The notes below the pieces were generated by a model. That model saw only the letters and a list, made by a program, of their open reading frames with translations. It made no database searches and was not told the DNA's origin. From assembly GCA_029204225.1 (NCBI GenBank), contig MU832247.1, forward strand, positions 1 to 64,000: a DNA stretch of 64,000 bases, read 5' to 3'. Below are positions 61,153 through 64,000 of this stretch, one piece after another. The DNA comes from Diphasiastrum complanatum (Eukaryota; Streptophyta; Lycopodiopsida; Lycopodiales; Lycopodiaceae). Position 1 is the first letter of the stretch. Each line of letters begins with the position of its first letter. A program made the position numbers and the translations under genes.

Positions 61153-61178
61153 TATTTACATGTGTGTGTGTGTGTGTA
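61098..61178. repeat. Compound (AT)n(AC)n...(TG)n microsatellite
   Basis: AT repeats to 61140, (AC)6 at 61141-61151, then (TG)n at 61161-61178. The (AC) and (TG) runs can pair into a hairpin. Confidence 0.9.
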
Positions 61179-61963
61179 CTTTCATCTATATATATATACA
61201 CGATTTTCTTTTTAGGTTTGTCGTGCTAGAGGTAAGCTATCTTGACCATTTTTCTAATACTAATGTGTTATTTATTCTTTCTAAATTACAAAATTTATTT
61301 ATTTTATATTTTTCATTGTGCATGGCAAAGCTCTTGTCATCCTTCTAATTATCTTGTTGTTGTTTCTTGACCCAACATGACATCGAGTAAGAAATATGGA
61401 TATTCAAACAAGTTTAAAATACACATAGAAAAATACCATAGGTTTTTGCATATTCGTGAAGCCCTATCCTTGACCATGCAACCTAATCACCCAGCTTGGG
61501 CAAGGAATTATGTTCATAATGAAAGGGCATAAGCATATTCCGCAACACCAATGTTGTGGTAACGGTTGTCCCCCAAATCTAAGAGCGAGAGATGATACCA
61601 CCATTTTGGAGAGAGAGTGGTGTCATCTCCATCTCCATTAGATGGTTTTTGCACTACCACTACCACTGCAATTGTAGTGGTGGTACACTCCCCACTTTTT
61701 AAGTTTTGTTTGATAGAATGTCGTCTAGTGGAAGGTCTACTGGAAGATTGAGTGGAAGGCCATTTAGGCGAAGACCTGGTGAGGAACCTGAGCAACATAC
61801 ACAAGATTGGTATGAAAGTCTCTCCCCAACAAAGAGAGAGAAAAAAAGATCTTGTGTACTCTTCTTCAGGTGAATCATTTGGCGGTAGACTTTCCATGGA
61901 TGCACCTTCCCAAGAGTCTTGTAGTCTTTATTTTGGTGTTGGGGATGGCATCATGGTCTAGGA
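61179..61963. other. Non-coding or unrecognised
   Basis: Both strands carry short open frames over 61514-61961, but none has a recognisable domain. The ACCACTACCACTGCAATTGTAGTGGTGGT block at 61656-61686 is a foldback. Confidence 0.35.
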
Positions 61964-62262
61964 GGGAATTCCCAAAAAAGAATAGTTCAAGGAAGAAAAA
62001 AAGAGAGTGTGGGAAAGCCCTCTAGGTAAACTACATTGGTTTCACACGAAACCCCTGAGGATGGTTCATAGGCAGCCATGTGTGAAGCAAGTATGTGTTT
62101 GTGGGTGTGTGTGTGTGTTTGTTGTGGTGTTGTCTAGGTAGGGAATTCCCAAAAAAGAATAGTTCTAGGAAGAAAAAAGAGTGTGGGAAAGCCCTCTGGA
62201 TCAACTACATTGGTTTCACACGAAACCCTGAGGATGGTTCATTGGCCAGCCATTTGGGTTTT
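61964..62262. repeat. Direct duplication, spacing 177 bp
   Basis: GGGAATTCCCAAAAAAGAAT at 61964 and at 62141 begin two copies of about 120 bp (shared GTGTGGGAAAGCCCTCT, ACTACATTGGTTTCACACGA, GAGGATGGTTCAT), separated by a GTGTGT-rich spacer. Confidence 0.9.

Positions 62263-64000
<1,738 letters not shown>

Overview
The window is nuclear DNA of a land plant, most likely a conifer or another large-genome, non-flowering plant. That inference rests on one intact full-size plant ABCG (PDR-type) transporter gene with 24 exons, dense nested Ty1/copia and Ty3/gypsy retrotransposons, a LINE fragment, long microsatellites and several transposon-borne gene families. No prokaryotic or organellar features were seen. 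The species is an inference and I could not search databases.

Left block (1-15 kb). A minus-strand Copia LTR (196-779) truncates a minus-strand gypsy element (gag/RT 780-2425, primer site 3551-3567, LTR 3571-4647). That gypsy LTR cuts off the 3' end of a DUF7869-like, transposase-like gene (6778-4648, minus). After a non-coding stretch comes a satellite array of about 122 bp units with a palindromic core (8805-10985), interrupted by a LINE fragment. It lies directly upstream of a decayed plus-strand gene (11078-14519) that appears to join a ParB-like domain to a beta-class DNA-methyltransferase fold. A fragment of an FCP1-type phosphatase follows (14813-15009).

Middle block (15-48 kb). Copia and gypsy pieces dominate. 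One gypsy element (5' LTR 18498-19228, 3' LTR 28132-28874) inserted into a Copia element with a TAGTG target duplication. Its two halves now lie in inverted arrangement, so an inversion (or assembly error) has happened here. A gypsy LTR (22342-22676 plus 47520-48075) is split by a 24.8 kb segment with 35 bp perfect terminal inverted repeats (22677-22711 and 47485-47519). I read this segment as a very large DNA transposon loaded with nested retroelements. Its own cargo seems to be a gene with parts on opposite strands at its two ends (23262-24566 plus; 42921-41690 minus), a divergent promoter with five CGCA..TGTGCG palindromes, a histone-H3-fold/ULP1-protease fusion (43736-45483, plus), and a weakly recognised convergent gene (47053-45808, minus).

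Right block (48-64 kb). The only gene that looks functional is the ABCG transporter (50836-58859). All 24 exons join in frame and all ATP-binding motifs are present. It has a duplicated N-terminal segment, a (CT)39 tract touching the intron 1 donor, and one GC-AG intron. The remainder is non-coding: a GC-rich MITE candidate, a foldback, direct duplications and microsatellites.
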